A stretch of DNA of 64,000 nucleotides from Labrenzia sp. OB1 (lineage in GTDB: Bacteria > Pseudomonadota > Alphaproteobacteria > Rhizobiales > Stappiaceae), in the NCBI RefSeq assembly GCF_001624695.1, contig NZ_JSEP01000005.1:234001-298000 (forward strand), read 5' to 3'. Of this stretch, positions 35,258 through 42,536 are shown piece after piece. Each line of letters opens with the position of its first letter. Within the stretch, counting starts at the first letter, position 1. Under the pieces are notes generated by a model. That model worked only from the letters and a program-made list of their open reading frames with translations, was not told where the DNA came from and ran no database searches. A program made the position numbers and the translations under genes.

Positions 35258-35345
35258 GCGGTGCGATACGTTGTATTGCACCGCCCTCCTTGGGCGTTTC
35301 CTCCCTAGACTTCAGGCCGCCTCATGTGAGTGCGGCCTTTTTTTT
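35258..35345 (+). ncRNA. mmgR: MmgR / suhB-motif small RNA (alpha-r8 family)
   Basis: About 88 nt with three structures: a 12-bp hairpin (35258-35269 with 35273-35284, one G-U pair, 3-nt loop), a small CGCCC/GGGCG hairpin (35282-35296), and an intrinsic terminator (AGGCCGC/GCGGCCT at 35314-35338 with a run of eight T). The single-stranded TTTCCTCCCT between them is the conserved core I recall for the MmgR/alpha-r8 family, known as the suhB RNA motif and described in Sinorhizobium as a regulator of polyhydroxybutyrate build-up. Its place beside a monophosphatase gene also fits. It probably acts by Hfq-dependent pairing with ribosome-binding sites. Confidence 0.85.
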
Positions 35346-36348
35346 ATTCTGCTGCGATGGAGTCGGCCGGCAGGGCCGCGTCGGGCATGGAAGTGAGCTC
35401 GCGGGCGAAATTGCGCAAGTTATGGAACAGGTCGGCAAATCCGGCGGAAGGCTGGTGGGATGCCTCGTCCATGTAGAGGCCGCGATTGATCTCGATCTGG
35501 AGGGCATGCAGGCCGCTTGCAGGCCTGCCGTAGTGCTCCGTGATGAAGCCGCCGGCATAGGGTTTGTTGCGCGAAACGCTGTAGCCCATGTTTCTGAGAA
35601 CGGAACAGGCAAACTCCGTCAGGTCGCCGCTGCAGCTTGTGCCGTAGCGGTCGCCGAGAATGAAGTCGGGGCGCGCGTCTGTTGTCTGGCACTTCACGCT
35701 AGACGGCATGGAATGGCAGTCGATCAGGACTGAATAGCCGAAGGTCACATGGGTCTGCGCTAGCAGGCGCCGCAGGGTCGAGTGATAGGGTTTGTAGATA
35801 TGCTCGATCCGGCTCAGCGCTTCTTCCACCGGCAGCTTGTGACGGTAGATCTCATGATTTTCGCTGACAATCCGCGCGACCGTGCCCAGTCCTCCAGCCA
35901 CCCGGATGGAACGGCTGTTCGCATAGGCCGGGAGCCGGCCGTCGAACATCTTCGGATCAAGTTCGTAGGGTTCCCGGTTCACATCCAGATAGGCTCTTGG
36001 AAAATGCGCCCGCAGGAGCGGCGCACCGAGAGGCACCACATGCGCGAAGAGGTCGTCCACATAGGCATCTTCGGAACGCCGGATGGAATTTTCATCCAGA
36101 CGCGAGGACGCCAGGAAGTTTCTGGAATACTGGCGGCCCGAATGGGGGGAATTGAAGATATAGGGAACCCGCTGATCGGCGGGGCACAGGACTTCAAACG
36201 CGGGCAGGCCGTTGAAATCAGCTTCAAAGGGCGTATGAAAATCAGGCCGCTCGTCGTCCGTCAAATGATGTGTCCCGTGTGATCTTCTCCCATGGTGCCA
36301 AGGAATCGGCCGACAGTCCACTGTCACGAACGTAAAAGCCCGCATCAT
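35344..36348 (-). CDS. N-formylglutamate amidohydrolase family protein
   Basis: Family members hydrolyse N-formylglutamate to glutamate and formate, the last step of one histidine-degradation route. The zinc-site motif is FNSPHSGRQYS, followed by RRSEDAYVDDLF, a second region LIDCHSMPS, and the C-terminal LQIEINRGLYMDE. I used the ATG at 36346-36348 (334 residues) after GGGGAAG; the frame is open to 36447, and the family is usually about 290 residues, so the true start may be nearer the conserved part. Its stop codon lies in the T-run of the small RNA terminator on the other strand. No hut gene is nearby, so the substrate is open. Confidence 0.85.
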   Translation of the reverse strand: MMRAFTFVTVDCRPIPWHHGRRSHGTHHLTDDERPDFHTPFEADFNGLPAFEVLCPADQRVPYIFNSPHSGRQYSRNFLASSRLDENSIRRSEDAYVDDLFAHVVPLGAPLLRAHFPRAYLDVNREPYELDPKMFDGRLPAYANSRSIRVAGGLGTVARIVSENHEIYRHKLPVEEALSRIEHIYKPYHSTLRRLLAQTHVTFGYSVLIDCHSMPSSVKCQTTDARPDFILGDRYGTSCSGDLTEFACSVLRNMGYSVSRNKPYAGGFITEHYGRPASGLHALQIEINRGLYMDEASHQPSAGFADLFHNLRNFARELTSMPDAALPADSIAAE

Positions 36349-36771
36349 TGCGGCATTCTTCCCCTGTTTCGCGCCATACACTGTGCATCGTACCGGGTCA
36401 AAGGACTTTCCGGCGAAGTCCTTCAGCGCTCCGTTGAATGGTTTCAACGAGATGGATCCTCCGGTTTGCCTCCTGTCGAGGGTGGGGCAGATCGGCGGAA
36501 AAATGCAGCGTCACAAAGGATTGGGCGGGATTGACCCTGGCGGGGGCGGTCAATGCTGGCCGAAGCCCTCCCGCCGGTCCGGGTTTCCGTCTCCGCCACC
36601 ATCTCCGCCTTGTGTTGGTCCACGATAAAACTGTGTAAACCAGCGCGGCAGTTCTATCCACACGGCTGCCTGCAAGAACCGATTCTCGCTATCATTCTCT
36701 GGAATTCGAGCTATAACCGGCAGCTAGGAAATCGCACAGCCAACGCATACCAAGGAGATTGGTCGATTACG
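36349..36771. other. Divergent region between N-formylglutamate amidohydrolase and cpdR
   Basis: 423 bp without a convincing gene. It holds a 7-bp inverted repeat ATTGACC/GGTCAAT (36530-36554) and should contain both promoters. CTATAA at about 36711 could be a -10 for cpdR. I looked for a CtrA box (TTAA-N7-TTAA) because CpdR belongs to that network and did not find one. Confidence 0.5.
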
Positions 36772-37131
36772 ATGCCACGTATCCTGCTTGCCGAAGATGA
36801 TAATGACATGCGCCGCTTTCTGGCGAAGGCGCTGGAAAATGCCGGTTATGATGTCGTTTCGTTCGATAACGGCAAAAGCGCCTATGAACGCCTGCGTGAA
36901 GAGCCTTTCTCCCTTCTCCTGACAGATATCGTCATGCCGGAGATGGACGGGATAGAATTGGCGCGCCGGGCAACCGAACTTGATCCCGATCTCAAGGTGA
37001 TGTTCATCACCGGTTTTGCGGCTGTGGCGCTCAACCCGGAATCGGATGCTCCCAAGGATGCGAAGGTTTTGTCAAAACCCTTTCATTTGAAAGATCTTGT
37101 GCAGGAAGTGGAGCGGATGCTGGCCGCTTGA
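36772..37131 (+). CDS. cpdR: CpdR single-domain response regulator
   Basis: A 119-residue receiver domain with no output domain. The acidic pocket is AEDDND, the phospho-acceptor is D52 in LLLTDIVMPEMDG, the switch Thr is in FITGFAA, and the Lys is in VLSKPFHLKDL; the sequence and length match CpdR of Caulobacter and rhizobia. Unphosphorylated CpdR delivers substrates (including PdeA and, indirectly, CtrA) to the ClpXP protease; the CckA-ChpT relay phosphorylates it. AAGGAGA precedes the start by 13 bp. It is followed by tRNA-Val. Confidence 0.95.
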   Translation: MPRILLAEDDNDMRRFLAKALENAGYDVVSFDNGKSAYERLREEPFSLLLTDIVMPEMDGIELARRATELDPDLKVMFITGFAAVALNPESDAPKDAKVLSKPFHLKDLVQEVERMLAA

Positions 37132-37194
37132 GACGGGCTCTGGAAACGGCGTCAAAAGAGCCTGGAAATTTTGCCGGATCGGTGAAAAGAGGGG

Positions 37195-37222
37195 TTGCAC
37201 AGATCGGCGTTCCCCGTTATAT
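37195..37222 (+). promoter_or_regulatory. Promoter of tRNA-Val
   Basis: TTGCAC (37195-37200), 16-bp spacer, TTATAT (37217-37222), 45 bp before the tRNA. Good match to the alphaproteobacterial sigma-70 consensus. Confidence 0.6.
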
Positions 37223-37267
37223 CGCACTCCACCACGGCGTTGGGGCGTCGGAGGTCCGAATAAATTC

Positions 37268-37342
37268 GGGCGTGTAGCTCAGCGGGAGAGCACTTCGTTG
37301 ACATCGAAGGGGTCACAGGTTCAATCCCTGTCACGCCCACCA
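37268..37342 (+). tRNA. tRNA-Val (GAC)
   Basis: 75 nt including an encoded CCA end. Acceptor GGGCGTG pairs with CACGCCC; D-arm GCTCAGCGGGAGAGC; anticodon stem CTTCG/CGAAG with loop TTGACAT giving anticodon GAC; T-arm CACAGGTTCAATCCCTGT. All arms fold without mismatch of note. Confidence 0.97.
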
Positions 37343-37490
37343 TTATAGCGCTGATTGAGGTTTCATGAAGCGTGGGTTGATCTGAAGCCGGCGCAAATTA
37401 TGCAGCTGCTTCGTGAACAGCCGGAAGCACCCGGGCGCCTCTGGCGCTCATTTGGTTTAAAGAAGCAGGACCCTCTCGGGGGACAGTGAC

Positions 37491-37616
37491 ATGAAGATCA
37501 AGAATTCGCTCAAAGCACTGATGACGCGCCACCGGGACAACCGTATGGTACGCCGCAAAGGCCGCGTGTACATCATCAACAAGAAAAACCCGCGCTTCAA
37601 GGCACGCCAGGGCTGA
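37491..37616 (+). CDS. rpmJ: 50S ribosomal protein L36
   Basis: A 41-residue basic protein ([18 protein letters not shown], then [23 protein letters not shown]) that matches the alphaproteobacterial L36 form exactly in length. It lacks the CxxC...CxxxH zinc ribbon of the classical L36, as is normal in this group. GGGGGACA lies upstream. The gene stands alone between tRNA-Val and a TPR gene. Confidence 0.95.
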   Translation: MKIKNSLKALMTRHRDNRMVRRKGRVYIINKKNPRFKARQG

Positions 37617-37778
37617 AGTCCTGTTGCCGCGTCTAGCGCTGCGGGGTTGTGAAAAACCTTGCGGGTGAAGCACTTAACGCGCCGATCCCGGCGTAGTGAC
37701 AGCCCCGGTAGCCAGTGCGCACGAAGATGTGTCAAAATCCCGGATTGACCGCCGCATTCAACGATCCATAATCGTTGT

Positions 37779-38441
37779 ATGCGGATTTTTGTTTTTGCAC
37801 TCCTGTATATGTTGAACGTGCCCCTGGCCGGCGCGCAGACCGTTCCCGACCTCGGGCCGGAAGTCGAGCCGCCGTCCGCGGAAGATTTCAGCCCGTTGCC
37901 CGAAGAGCTTCCTGAAGAGGGAGGCAAGGTGGTTGTCGAGGAGGCGGATCCGGACGCGGAAAAGTCCCGGCTGGAGCGCCTTTATTCCGATCTCGCCGAG
38001 GCCAAATCCCCGAAAGAGGCGGAGCGGATCGCGCGGAAGATCCAGAGAATTTGGATGGCTTCAGGCAGCGATACGGTCGATGTTCTGATGTCACGTGCCG
38101 GAAGGGCCATTCAGTCGGAAGATCCTGCCCTCGCCCTCGATTTTCTCGATGTGGTCGTCACCTTGAAACCTTCCTACGCGGAGGGCTGGAACCGTCGGGC
38201 GACCGTGCATTACATGCGTGAGGATTTCGGAAAGTCCCTCGTCGACATCGAGCGCACGCTCGCCCTTGAGCCTCGGCACTGGGGAGCGCTGTCCGGACTG
38301 GCCATCATCCAGCGCCGCCTGGGTTTCGAGGATGACGCGCTGGATACCTTCAGGAAGGCGCTGGACGTCAATCCCGGACTTGAGAACGCTGCCAAGGCGA
38401 TCGTGGATCTTGAAAAGGACGCGGAAGGCGAAGGGGTCTGA
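37779..38441 (+). CDS. Periplasmic TPR-repeat protein
   Basis: A 220-residue exported protein: signal peptide 1-20 (MRIFVFALLYMLNVPLAGAQ), a Pro/Glu-rich acidic stretch (21-60), a helical region, and about three tetratricopeptide repeats (85-205; YAEGWNRRATVHYMREDFGK, HWGALSGLAIIQRRLGFEDD). The specific function is unknown; such proteins usually scaffold envelope complexes. A strong terminator follows, shared with the convergent pyk gene. Confidence 0.85.
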   Translation: MRIFVFALLYMLNVPLAGAQTVPDLGPEVEPPSAEDFSPLPEELPEEGGKVVVEEADPDAEKSRLERLYSDLAEAKSPKEAERIARKIQRIWMASGSDTVDVLMSRAGRAIQSEDPALALDFLDVVVTLKPSYAEGWNRRATVHYMREDFGKSLVDIERTLALEPRHWGALSGLAIIQRRLGFEDDALDTFRKALDVNPGLENAAKAIVDLEKDAEGEGV

Positions 38442-38482
38442 GGACCCGAAGCTACCGGAAAATCAACACTGCATCCCGGAAT

Positions 38483-38514
38483 GAAAAAGGCGGCTCGTTT
38501 GAGCCGCCTTTTTC
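38483..38514. terminator. Bidirectional intrinsic terminator (TPR gene / pyk operon)
   Basis: GAAAAAGGCGGCTC-GTTT-GAGCCGCCTTTTTC: a 14-bp perfect stem with A-run and T-run on the two sides, located between convergent genes. It works in either direction. Confidence 0.95.
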
Positions 38515-38532
38515 ATTCAACCAAGTGGGTCT

Positions 38533-39969
38533 TCAGATCCCGCCCTGTCCGTCGCTGCCGACAAAGGCAATACGCAACATGTTGGTGGAACCGGGGGTGC
38601 CGAAGGGCACGCCTGCGGTGACGATGATCCGCTGGCCGGGCTTGGCGTATTCTTCCAGATAGGAAATACGGCAGGCGCGGTCGATCATGTCCTCTTCGTT
38701 GGCTGCATCCTCACTGACGACGCAGTGAAGGCCCCAGGCGAGGGACAGCCGGCGGGCGGTTGCCAGAACGGGAGAGAGCACGATCACGGGGCAGGCAGGG
38801 CGCTCGCGGGAGGCGCGAAGGCCTGTGGCGCCCGAGGTGGTGTAGCAGACGACGGCGGCCAGATTGAGGGTCTCGGCTATCTGCCGGGCTGCTGCGGAAA
38901 TCGCATCCGCACCGGTGGCTTCCGGCTCGGTCCGCTGTGCATAGATGATGTTCTGATAGTTCGCGTCCTGCTCCACCTCGTCGGCGATCTTGTCCATCGT
39001 GGACACGGCTTCGATGGGAAAATCACCGGCGGCGGATTCGGCGGACAGCATTACCGCGTCGGCGCCCTCGAACACGGCTGTCGCCACATCGGAGACTTCC
39101 GCACGCGTGGGGACAGGAGACGTAATCATGGACTCGAGCATCTGCGTTGCCACGACAACGGGCTTTCCGGCGCGGCGGCAGGCACGGGTGATGCGCTTCT
39201 GGAGGCCCGGAACCTGCTCTAGCGGCATTTCCACCCCAAGGTCGCCACGGGCCACCATGATGGCGTCGGAGAGCTCTATGATTTCGTCAAGGCGGCCAAT
39301 GGCCTGCGGCTTTTCGATCTTGGCGAGAACACCGGCACGGCCGCGGGTGATCTTGCGGACTTCAGCAAGATCGTCCGGACGCTGCACGAAGGAAAGGGCG
39401 ACCCAGTCGACATTCTGATCCAGCGCCGCGATGAGATCACGGTGATCCTTTTCCGTCATGGCGCTGGTGGCGATTTCGGAATCGGGGACGCTGACGCCTT
39501 TGCGGTCGGACAGCTTGCCGCCGACGATCACTTCCGTGACTGCGCTGGTGGCGTTGGCCTCGACGACCTTGAGCTGTATCTTGCCATCGTCCAGCAACAG
39601 ACGGTGACCCGGCTCCAGGGCCTGCAGGATTTCCGGATGGGGAAGGTGGACCCGATTACCGTCGCCTCCGGACGTGTCGGCATCCAGGGTGAAGGATGCG
39701 CCGTTTTCAAGCGTGACCGGCCCTTTTGCGAAAGTTCCGACCCGTAGTTTCGGCCCCTGAAGGTCGGCCAGAATGCCGATCGGTCGTCCTACTCTTTCCT
39801 CGACAGAACGGATGCGTTCCACAAGCATCTTCAAACGATCATGATCTGTATGGCTCATGTTGATGCGGAACACATCAGCACCGGCGCGATACAGTTTTTC
39901 AATGATGTCTTGTTCTGAGGAAGAGGGACCGAGAGTTGCTAGAATCTTGACTCGCCGGTTACGCCTCAT
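38533..39969 (-). CDS. pyk: Pyruvate kinase
   Basis: Last step of glycolysis, phosphoenolpyruvate plus ADP to pyruvate plus ATP. The 478 residues start MRRNRRVKILATLGPSS and contain FRINMSHTDH, the active-site lysine region AKIEKPQAIG, MVARGDLGVEMPLEQVP and the C-terminal domain with CYTTSGATGLRASRERPACP. Length is typical. Its ATG overlaps the stop of the DUF1036 gene by four bases (ATGA), so the two are co-transcribed and translationally coupled. The bidirectional terminator at 38483 ends the operon. Confidence 0.97.
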   Translation of the reverse strand: MRRNRRVKILATLGPSSSEQDIIEKLYRAGADVFRINMSHTDHDRLKMLVERIRSVEERVGRPIGILADLQGPKLRVGTFAKGPVTLENGASFTLDADTSGGDGNRVHLPHPEILQALEPGHRLLLDDGKIQLKVVEANATSAVTEVIVGGKLSDRKGVSVPDSEIATSAMTEKDHRDLIAALDQNVDWVALSFVQRPDDLAEVRKITRGRAGVLAKIEKPQAIGRLDEIIELSDAIMVARGDLGVEMPLEQVPGLQKRITRACRRAGKPVVVATQMLESMITSPVPTRAEVSDVATAVFEGADAVMLSAESAAGDFPIEAVSTMDKIADEVEQDANYQNIIYAQRTEPEATGADAISAAARQIAETLNLAAVVCYTTSGATGLRASRERPACPVIVLSPVLATARRLSLAWGLHCVVSEDAANEEDMIDRACRISYLEEYAKPGQRIIVTAGVPFGTPGSTNMLRIAFVGSDGQGGI

Positions 39970-40454
39970 CGCCCACCTGTTCCCTGTTGCACGGGTTCGG
40001 TCAACTGAACTGTCCAGCTGCTCTGTTCTCCCGTGTCGATTTCAAAAAAGCCTGTCCGTTCAAAGCCACGGGCCACACAGTCTTCGATTCCACGAATGGT
40101 GAATTCTTTTTCCCGGGTGCACATGAACGCCCGGCCGCCCCATTCACCGAATTGGTCATAATCAACTGCGTAGATGTAATAGTATCGTGAAACCAATGCA
40201 CCCGGCACCAGCGTTTCGCAGGAATTGGAGGAAAGGTTCCACCATCCTTCTGTGACCCAGTCGGTCTTGTCCTTGTAACCGATGGCCACGCCAACCTGAC
40301 TGTCGGTCTTGTTGCAGAGCCGCAGGTCAGCCTTCGCCTTGTCGCTTGTTGCCGGGAGAAACAGCAAGGCTAGAAAAGCGGCACAGACAGTCTTCAGGGG
40401 CACGCCTATACGTGCCCGAGACCCTTCCTGGTTCCGTTCCCCAACCTCAAACAT
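39966..40454 (-). CDS. DUF1036 secreted protein
   Basis: A 162-residue exported protein of unknown function (DUF1036), found beside pyk in many Rhizobiales. The signal peptide core is VCAAFLALLFLPA, with likely cleavage before DLRLCNKT. The mature part has paired cysteines and the family blocks VAIGYKDKTDWVTEGWW, YYYIYAVDYDQFGEWGG and FMCTREKEFTI. The start is uncertain: ATG at 40454 is used, ATG at 40487 and TTG at 40520 are in frame, and none has a clear ribosome-binding site. It overlaps pyk by 4 bp. Confidence 0.85.
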   Translation of the reverse strand: MFEVGERNQEGSRARIGVPLKTVCAAFLALLFLPATSDKAKADLRLCNKTDSQVGVAIGYKDKTDWVTEGWWNLSSNSCETLVPGALVSRYYYIYAVDYDQFGEWGGRAFMCTREKEFTIRGIEDCVARGFERTGFFEIDTGEQSSWTVQLTEPVQQGTGGR

Positions 40455-40865
40455 ATGCAGTCGTTCACTTTGCTGCTTTACAGACATTCGCTTTTTGCGT
40501 TGACGAGGAGTGCTTGTCAACGTCGTTAACAGGATCAGGAGCGCTTTCGCCCAATCTTGACACCGGAATCCGCACCCTCACTTCTGCCCCAAGGCGCGGT
40601 CTCCCTCTATGAGGCCAGAAATGGGGCGGTAACATGACCGGACCTTCCATGTGAGAATTTAGCCGTCGATAAAACTTATACAGGTTGGTCCGTCATTGGC
40701 AAAATTGCCTGTAAATCCAACGCTCAATGTCTGGCCTGACCAAAGCTCAGGCGTTGCGAATCGCCGACCGGATTCTGCCTGAAGCGGCTTGGTTCCCGCG
40801 CCGGTTTGCCGTAAACCTGTCGGCCTGTACCTTCGCAAGTCCGATGACCTTCCACGAAGCGAGAA
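40455..40865. other. Divergent region between DUF1036-pyk and N-formylglutamate amidohydrolase 2
   Basis: About 410 bp (345 bp if the longest DUF1036 start is used) without a convincing gene. TTGACA at 40555 on the plus strand is a possible -35 box, but no good -10 follows. Expected to contain both promoters. Confidence 0.5.
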
Positions 40866-41675
40866 ATGACAAAACCAGCAGACGTGGCCGAAGAGGCCTT
40901 TCAGCCGACGGAATACATCGATGGCGACCCAGGTTCGGGCATCCTGCTCCTGTGCGATCATGCGTGCAACGCGGTGCCGTCCGCCTATGGGAACCTCGGT
41001 GTTCCGCCCGAGCAGTTCGAACGTCACATCGGTTACGACATCGGCGCACGCGCGGTCACGCTCGAACTGGCCAGGCGGCTTGGCGCACCTGCCTGCCTGA
41101 CGACATTTTCCCGTCTGCTGATCGATCCGAATCGCGGCGATGACGACCCGACGCTGGTCATGCGCCTGTCGGATGGGGCCGTCGTTCCCGGCAACGCCCG
41201 GGTGGATGCCCAGGAGCGCTCCCGCCGCATCGAAAGGTTTCATCGCCCCTATCACCTGCTGATTGACCGCACACTCGACGCGATGCTGGAGAAAGCCGCG
41301 CCGCCGGTGATTTTCTCTATCCACAGTTTCACGCCCGTTTGGCGCGGCGTGCCGCGGCCCTGGCATGTCACGGTTCTCTGGGACAGCGATCCGCGAGCCG
41401 TCGAGCCGCTGCTGGAGGGGCTGCGCGCGCAGGACGGGTTGATCGTCGGGGACAATGAGCCCTATGACGGCGCTCTCAAAAACGACACAATGTACCAGCA
41501 CGCAACGCTCCGTGGATTGTCTCAGGCGTTGCTCGAACTGCGTCAGGATCTTATCGCCGATGCGGCCGGCGCTCGGGAATGGGCGGACCGTCTGGAACCT
41601 GTCATGAGAGATATCGCCCGGTTGCCGGACTGCCGGCAGACCCGGTATTTCAAATCACGCTGCGACACCGACTGA
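40866..41675 (+). CDS. N-formylglutamate amidohydrolase family protein (second, shorter type)
   Basis: A 269-residue protein of the same superfamily as the gene at 35344 but a different branch (predicted N-formylglutamate amidohydrolase). Zinc-site motif LLCDHACNAVP, then ERHIGYDIGA, RLLIDPNRG, and FSIHSFTPVWRG. The last residues include DNEPYDG. Length is normal. DUF1244 and gapR follow on the same strand (33 bp and 176 bp gaps), so all three may share a transcript. The substrate is unknown; formyl or other N-acyl amino acids are possible. Confidence 0.88.
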   Translation: MTKPADVAEEAFQPTEYIDGDPGSGILLLCDHACNAVPSAYGNLGVPPEQFERHIGYDIGARAVTLELARRLGAPACLTTFSRLLIDPNRGDDDPTLVMRLSDGAVVPGNARVDAQERSRRIERFHRPYHLLIDRTLDAMLEKAAPPVIFSIHSFTPVWRGVPRPWHVTVLWDSDPRAVEPLLEGLRAQDGLIVGDNEPYDGALKNDTMYQHATLRGLSQALLELRQDLIADAAGAREWADRLEPVMRDIARLPDCRQTRYFKSRCDTD

Positions 41676-41707
41676 GTGCACACAGCCCGTTACGGCAAAG
41701 GGAGTTC

Positions 41708-42010
41708 ATGAGTATGGACGAGCAAACCAGAGTGGAATTGGAAGCGGCGGTGTTCAGGCGCCTGGTGGAGCATCTGCGCGGCCGCTCGGATGTGCAGAAC
41801 ATCGACATGATGAACCTGGCCGGGTTCTGCCGGAACTGCCTGTCCAACTGGTATCAGGACGCAGCGGTGGAAAAAGGCCTGGATCTGGACAAGGCCGGGG
41901 CGCGCGAGATCGTTTATGGTATGCCCTATGATGACTGGAAGACAAAATATCAGGCGGAAGCCACAGCGGATCAAAAGGCCGCATTCGAAAAGACCAAACC
42001 GCAGCATTAG
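41708..42010 (+). CDS. DUF1244 protein
   Basis: A 100-residue soluble protein of the DUF1244 family, of unknown function, with the conserved core FRRLVEHLRGRSDVQNIDMM, GFCRNCLSNWY and YGMPYDDWK. The ATG at 41708 follows GGGAG by five bases; a second ATG at 41714 is in frame. The paired cysteines in FCRNCL are conserved in the family as far as I recall. It lies upstream of gapR. Confidence 0.9.
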   Translation: MSMDEQTRVELEAAVFRRLVEHLRGRSDVQNIDMMNLAGFCRNCLSNWYQDAAVEKGLDLDKAGAREIVYGMPYDDWKTKYQAEATADQKAAFEKTKPQH

Positions 42011-42186
42011 ATCCGCGTCGCGGGTCGCGGACCCGAGGCGGTCGCGGTTTTGCACCGGTACCGCTTGACGGCTTTGCGCAAGTCTGGCACGGCACGGTCG
42101 GATTTTAGGGGCAGCCAGGGTTTCGCATCTGGAACCGGCGGCCGATTTCAACGAACCAAGAAGACGAAAAAAGGAGAACTGAATTC

Positions 42187-42453
42187 ATGTCCGATCCGGG
42201 TGGAGTGGCAGCCGATCAGCTGCGTGCATTCGTGGAACGCATCGAGCGCCTTGAAGAGGAAAAGAAGGTCATTTCCGATGACATCAAGGACGTATACGCC
42301 GAGGCAAAGGGCAATGGCTACGACGTGAAAATCCTGCGTAAGGTCGTGTCGCTGCGCAAAAAGCAGCCGCATGAACGCGAGGAAGAAGAAGCCGTGCTGG
42401 ACCTTTACATGCACGCGCTCGGCATGGCTGCTCAGGCGCCGTCCGAAGGCTGA
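42187..42453 (+). CDS. gapR: GapR nucleoid-associated protein (DUF2312)
   Basis: An 88-residue helical DNA-binding protein. The core [42 protein letters not shown] and the acidic end [14 protein letters not shown] match Caulobacter GapR, which clamps overtwisted DNA ahead of polymerases and aids topoisomerases. AAGGAGAA precedes the start. A strong terminator follows. In this family the N-terminal coiled coil makes the tetramer ring. Confidence 0.95.
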   Translation: MSDPGGVAADQLRAFVERIERLEEEKKVISDDIKDVYAEAKGNGYDVKILRKVVSLRKKQPHEREEEEAVLDLYMHALGMAAQAPSEG

Positions 42454-42487
42454 TTTTCTCCAGGGTGCAAACTCATGGTTGAGAACG

Positions 42488-42517
42488 AAAAAGAGCGGCG
42501 CAACGGCCGCTCTTTTT
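42488..42517 (+). terminator. Intrinsic terminator after gapR
   Basis: AAAAAGAGCGGC, 6-nt loop, GCCGCTCTTTTTT: a 7-bp GC-rich stem extended by A-T pairs and a T-run. It also faces the end of the convergent DUF882 gene and may serve both. Confidence 0.93.
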
Positions 42518-42536
42518 TGTTCGTATCAGGCAGACC

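Noticed and set aside
36349..36447. Longer N-terminus for the N-formylglutamate amidohydrolase at 35344
   Set aside because: The extra residues do not resemble the family, and a better-placed ATG with GGGGAAG exists at 36348.
36349..36771. CtrA-binding site before cpdR
   Set aside because: No TTAA-N7-TTAA pattern was found by eye in the divergent gap.
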